Shown here: piece after piece, positions 61,567 through 64,000 of the stretch | How the letters are laid out: every line of letters starts with the position of its first letter | Position numbering within the stretch: the stretch's first letter is position 1 | Assembly (NCBI GenBank): GCA_019057635.1 | Contig: DXJL01000133.1 | Span: forward strand, 1-64,000 | DNA from: Candidatus Heimdallarchaeota archaeon | GTDB lineage: Archaea; Asgardarchaeota; Heimdallarchaeia; Hodarchaeales; Hodarchaeaceae | Direction: 5' to 3' | DNA: 64,000 nucleotides | The notes under the pieces: generated by a model | The model's input: only the letters and a program-made list of their open reading frames with translations | Databases searched by the model: none | What the model was told of the DNA's origin: nothing | Made by a program: the position numbers and the translations under genes

Positions 61567-62493
61567 TTGGAAAATCTAGATATTAGTGATCAAGTTAGTA
61601 ATATTGTCGAAAAAATTAAAAATTTCATTGAAACTTCAAAAGAGGAGCGTGGAGTAAGCGGTGTCGTAATATTATTCTCAGGATTCATTGATTCGACAAT
61701 TATTGCTAAACTCGCAATGGACACACTTGGAAAGGAAAAAGTTAGACTTTTCAATAGATCTGAAAGTAAATTCGATAAACACACTGAAATGTTCAAGAAT
61801 TCTATTGATTATCTAGGAATTTCTGAGTCTCAAATTGTTCATTGTGATATCGCTCCTATTGTAAAGCAGTTTAATTCTGATGAACTAATTCCAGGACGAT
61901 CTCGAGAGGTTCCTTTGCTCTATCAACCTTTAAGCTATTCTTTACTTAAATCAACATTGATCAGAGAAATTGAAGGTAATACATATGGTATGGTCGGAAA
62001 AGCAGAATCAGAACGTGAGCGATTACTCCATAAGATCATTGCACATAATAAACTACGTTCTCGAATTCAAATGGCGGTAGCTTATCTAACTGCAGAAACA
62101 GAAAACGCGTTTCTTCTAGGAACGATCAATAAAACTGAATTATTGACTGGTCTCTTTACAAAATGGGGACATGGACACTGTGCTGATATCATGCCTCTTG
62201 GTAATCTGTACCGCACCCAAATATTACATCTTGCAGACTATTTAGATATCCCCACCGATATAGCAAATAAGGCGAAAGCTGACTTGTTACCTGGTATAAA
62301 AAATAAATATCAATATTTTTTCGAGCTTACCGCATTAGATGTTGATAGGATTCTAGTTCGATTGGAACATGGAATTTCAACAGAGGAGACGAGCAAACAA
62401 ACCGACATTGATCTCGATTTGATAGAAAAAGTTAATCATTACTTCGCTTCTTCAGTATATACACGTAGTGCTCCTCTTATCCCTAAAATTTAG
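61567..62493 (+). CDS. NadE-like protein with degenerate PP-loop
   Basis: The fold and order of motifs are those of NAD synthetase, but key sites differ. The PP-loop reads SGFIDST at 38-44, where canonical NadE has SGGIDS, so the second glycine is replaced by Phe. The KYGDGG-type segment reads KWGHGHCADI, and the GQTDE substrate motif is replaced by PGIKNKYQYF. The adenylate-site asparagine-lysine pair (GTINKTELLTGLFTKWG) and the LGNLYRTQILHLADYL region are kept. It may have changed substrate or act as a non-catalytic subunit. The canonical nadE is at 45416. The start is TTG at 61567. There are no recognised partners. Confidence 0.85.
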   Translation: MENLDISDQVSNIVEKIKNFIETSKEERGVSGVVILFSGFIDSTIIAKLAMDTLGKEKVRLFNRSESKFDKHTEMFKNSIDYLGISESQIVHCDIAPIVKQFNSDELIPGRSREVPLLYQPLSYSLLKSTLIREIEGNTYGMVGKAESERERLLHKIIAHNKLRSRIQMAVAYLTAETENAFLLGTINKTELLTGLFTKWGHGHCADIMPLGNLYRTQILHLADYLDIPTDIANKAKADLLPGIKNKYQYFFELTALDVDRILVRLEHGISTEETSKQTDIDLDLIEKVNHYFASSVYTRSAPLIPKI

Positions 62494-62521
62494 GTAAATT
62501 CTTTTATTCAGTATTTGAAGA

Positions 62522-63941
62522 TTAAATTACCTTAAGAACGAATCCAAGGAACGTAAGGTACAGTCCACTAAATAATAAAAGAAGAAGGGATATCGGAACT
62601 AATTTCTTCATGAAATAAATGAAGTTAAGAGGACGTCCTTCCTTACTGAGAATTGATATGGCTAAAATTGACGCTGCGCTCCCGAATGGAGTCAATCCTC
62701 CACCAAATGCTCCTCCAAAAAGCAGCATAAACCAAAAATAATGTGGATTGGATCCAGTTGCCGGAAAACTTTCAACAATTGGAATTAATCCAGCTGTAAC
62801 AGGGATATTGTCAAGAATACCACTAACAAATGAGGATATCACGAGAATCAATCCCCAGCTATTATAATGTCTCCTCCACTGATAGCTGTTAATGAGTGAG
62901 CAATATCATCTAAAATTCCAGTCGCCTCCAGTGTCCCAACTAAGATAAATAATCCTGCAAAAAAGAGCAATGTATCCCAGTTCAATTCGCGTAAAAGGCG
63001 ATGTTCATCACTTTGCGTTAATACAATAGCTAGAATACCTCCTATAATGGCAACCACTCCAATTGGGATACCAAATACAGAATCAGCAAGAATAAACCCG
63101 ATAATTGTCAAAATCAATGATAATGCTGCCAAGTAAAATTTTTATATGTTCTCAACTACTCCCCATTCATCCAAGGACAAAATCATTTGGGTATCGAGAC
63201 TATCTTGGGAGCTTCTCCCTAATGGAATATTTTCTGGGGGGAATACTCTTTTAAGATATAAAATTGTCAGGGGAATGCTGATCACAAGGAAAGGGACAGA
63301 AACGATTAAAAATTCAACAAATTCAATACCACCCCGAGATCCAACTAATATTGAAGGAAGTGAACTAATTAACGTTGCCATACTAGCAAGACTTGTCGCT
63401 AGCACAGCTCCTAAGAGGAATGGAGTTGGATCGTAATCCAAACCATTAGAAACTGTAAGAATCATTGAACTTATTAAAATCATTGCTGTTACATTAGCAA
63501 GAACGGTGGAAAGAGCGAAAGTAAGAAGAGATGTCATGATGAAGAGAGGAAATACACGCCCCTTAGAAATCTTTAACATACGGATAATTAACCAGTCGAA
63601 TAAGCCTGTTTCTGAAGTAGCTTCTACCAGAACTGACATTCCGAATACTACAGCAAGGACTTCCCATTCCATATAACCATGGAAGGGATCACCAGATGGC
63701 AGAACTACCAAAGACCATTTAAAAGTCTCAAATAATATGGAAGCTAGCAACAAAGAAATTCCGCAGGAAACAAATATAGTAGTAATTTGCCTTTCATGAT
63801 ATAAAGCAACTAGTAAAAAAGTCCCAACGAATATTACTCCAAATAAGAGAATATTCGCAATACGAGGTGAATAGATGGATATCTGTTGGAAGATTAAAAA
63901 GACACAAGTAATATTATTATTCCTATGGCAATTTCAGACAT
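62522..63941 (-). pseudogene. Broken ArsB/NhaD/SLC13-like ion transporter
   Basis: Pieces of one membrane transporter are spread over two minus-strand frames. MSEIAIGIIILLVSF (ATG at 63941) is in one frame and hits TAA at 63894-63896. A base missing from the T-run near 63896-63900 would join it to the next frame, which has about ten membrane segments including GYMEWEVLAVVFGMSVLVEA and TSLLTFALSTVLANVT. An in-frame TAA at 63142-63144 then separates GVVENI from KFYLAALSL. Finally a single missing base near 62862-62868 shifts to the frame with GILDNIPVTAG, ending at 62522. The family exports arsenite or exchanges ions; the exact role cannot be told. Sequencing errors could also explain the breaks, as two are one-base losses, one in a homopolymer. 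Confidence 0.78.
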
Positions 63942-64000
63942 CCGAGAAGCTCTTATTTTAGTAAGATTAAACCATTTTGCATAAAATGACTGAAAAGACA

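Overview
The window reads as archaeal chromosome, most likely from an Asgard archaeon of the Heimdallarchaeia type (inference). The sequence is AT-rich. Genes are short-spaced and many begin with GTG or TTG. The information-processing genes are archaeal in character: Nep1, an Lhr helicase with its usual phosphoesterase partner, a beta-CASP nuclease and an isoleucyl-tRNA synthetase. The most Asgard-like content is a set of eukaryotic-signature folds: a gelsolin-like domain protein, two longin-like proteins (one with TPR repeats) and a roadblock/LC7-like protein. These sit beside bacterial-style catabolic and synthetase genes (a methylcrotonyl-CoA-type carboxylase, and an AlaRS resembling those of candidate-phyla bacteria). 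No rRNA, tRNA, CRISPR array, insertion sequence or prophage was recognised.

Layout. 1-9 kb: end of an unknown gene, a DegT-type aminotransferase, a YggS-type PLP protein, a 1,404-residue winged-helix/coiled-coil protein and a tungsten-type aldehyde ferredoxin oxidoreductase. 9-16 kb: a membrane-anchored HEAT-repeat protein, Nep1, a DUF84 nucleotidase, a divergent pair of winged-helix genes (one membrane-tethered), the gelsolin/basic-tail/zinc-ribbon protein and a CxxCxxCC protein. 16-25 kb: larC-larB for the nickel-pincer cofactor, a longin-like protein, DUF1405, Fpg, an ADP-forming acyl-CoA synthetase alpha subunit with a kinase-fold gene, a SPOUT methyltransferase and MtnA. 25-36 kb: a small protein, a two-domain KaiC/GvpD-like ATPase and a beta-CASP protein in one run; then a nitrilase, a CPBP protease, unknown helical proteins, the longin-TPR protein, and flotillin with NfeD.

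36-47 kb, plus strand: biotin carboxylase, biotin carrier, carboxyltransferase, enoyl-CoA hydratase, alpha/beta hydrolase and a YdjC-like deacetylase. The first four fit leucine breakdown. They are followed by glutamine synthetase, a stand-alone glutaminase, NAD synthetase and a class II glutamine amidotransferase, which together form a glutamine/NAD cluster. 47-64 kb: a short AlaRS, IleRS, a roadblock-like protein, an inositol-monophosphatase-type enzyme, an ArsR regulator, a nucleotidyltransferase, the COG1407 phosphoesterase facing the Lhr helicase, a second NadE-like protein with a damaged ATP-binding loop, and an ArsB-like transporter broken by one stop and two frameshifts.

The best candidates for new biology are the gelsolin protein with a histone-H1-like tail and zinc ribbon (14.7-15.4 kb), the giant winged-helix coiled-coil protein (2.9-7.1 kb), the ATPase/beta-CASP pair (25.7-29.7 kb) and the NadE paralogue (61.6-62.5 kb). 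All family assignments come from reading motifs by eye; no database search was run.
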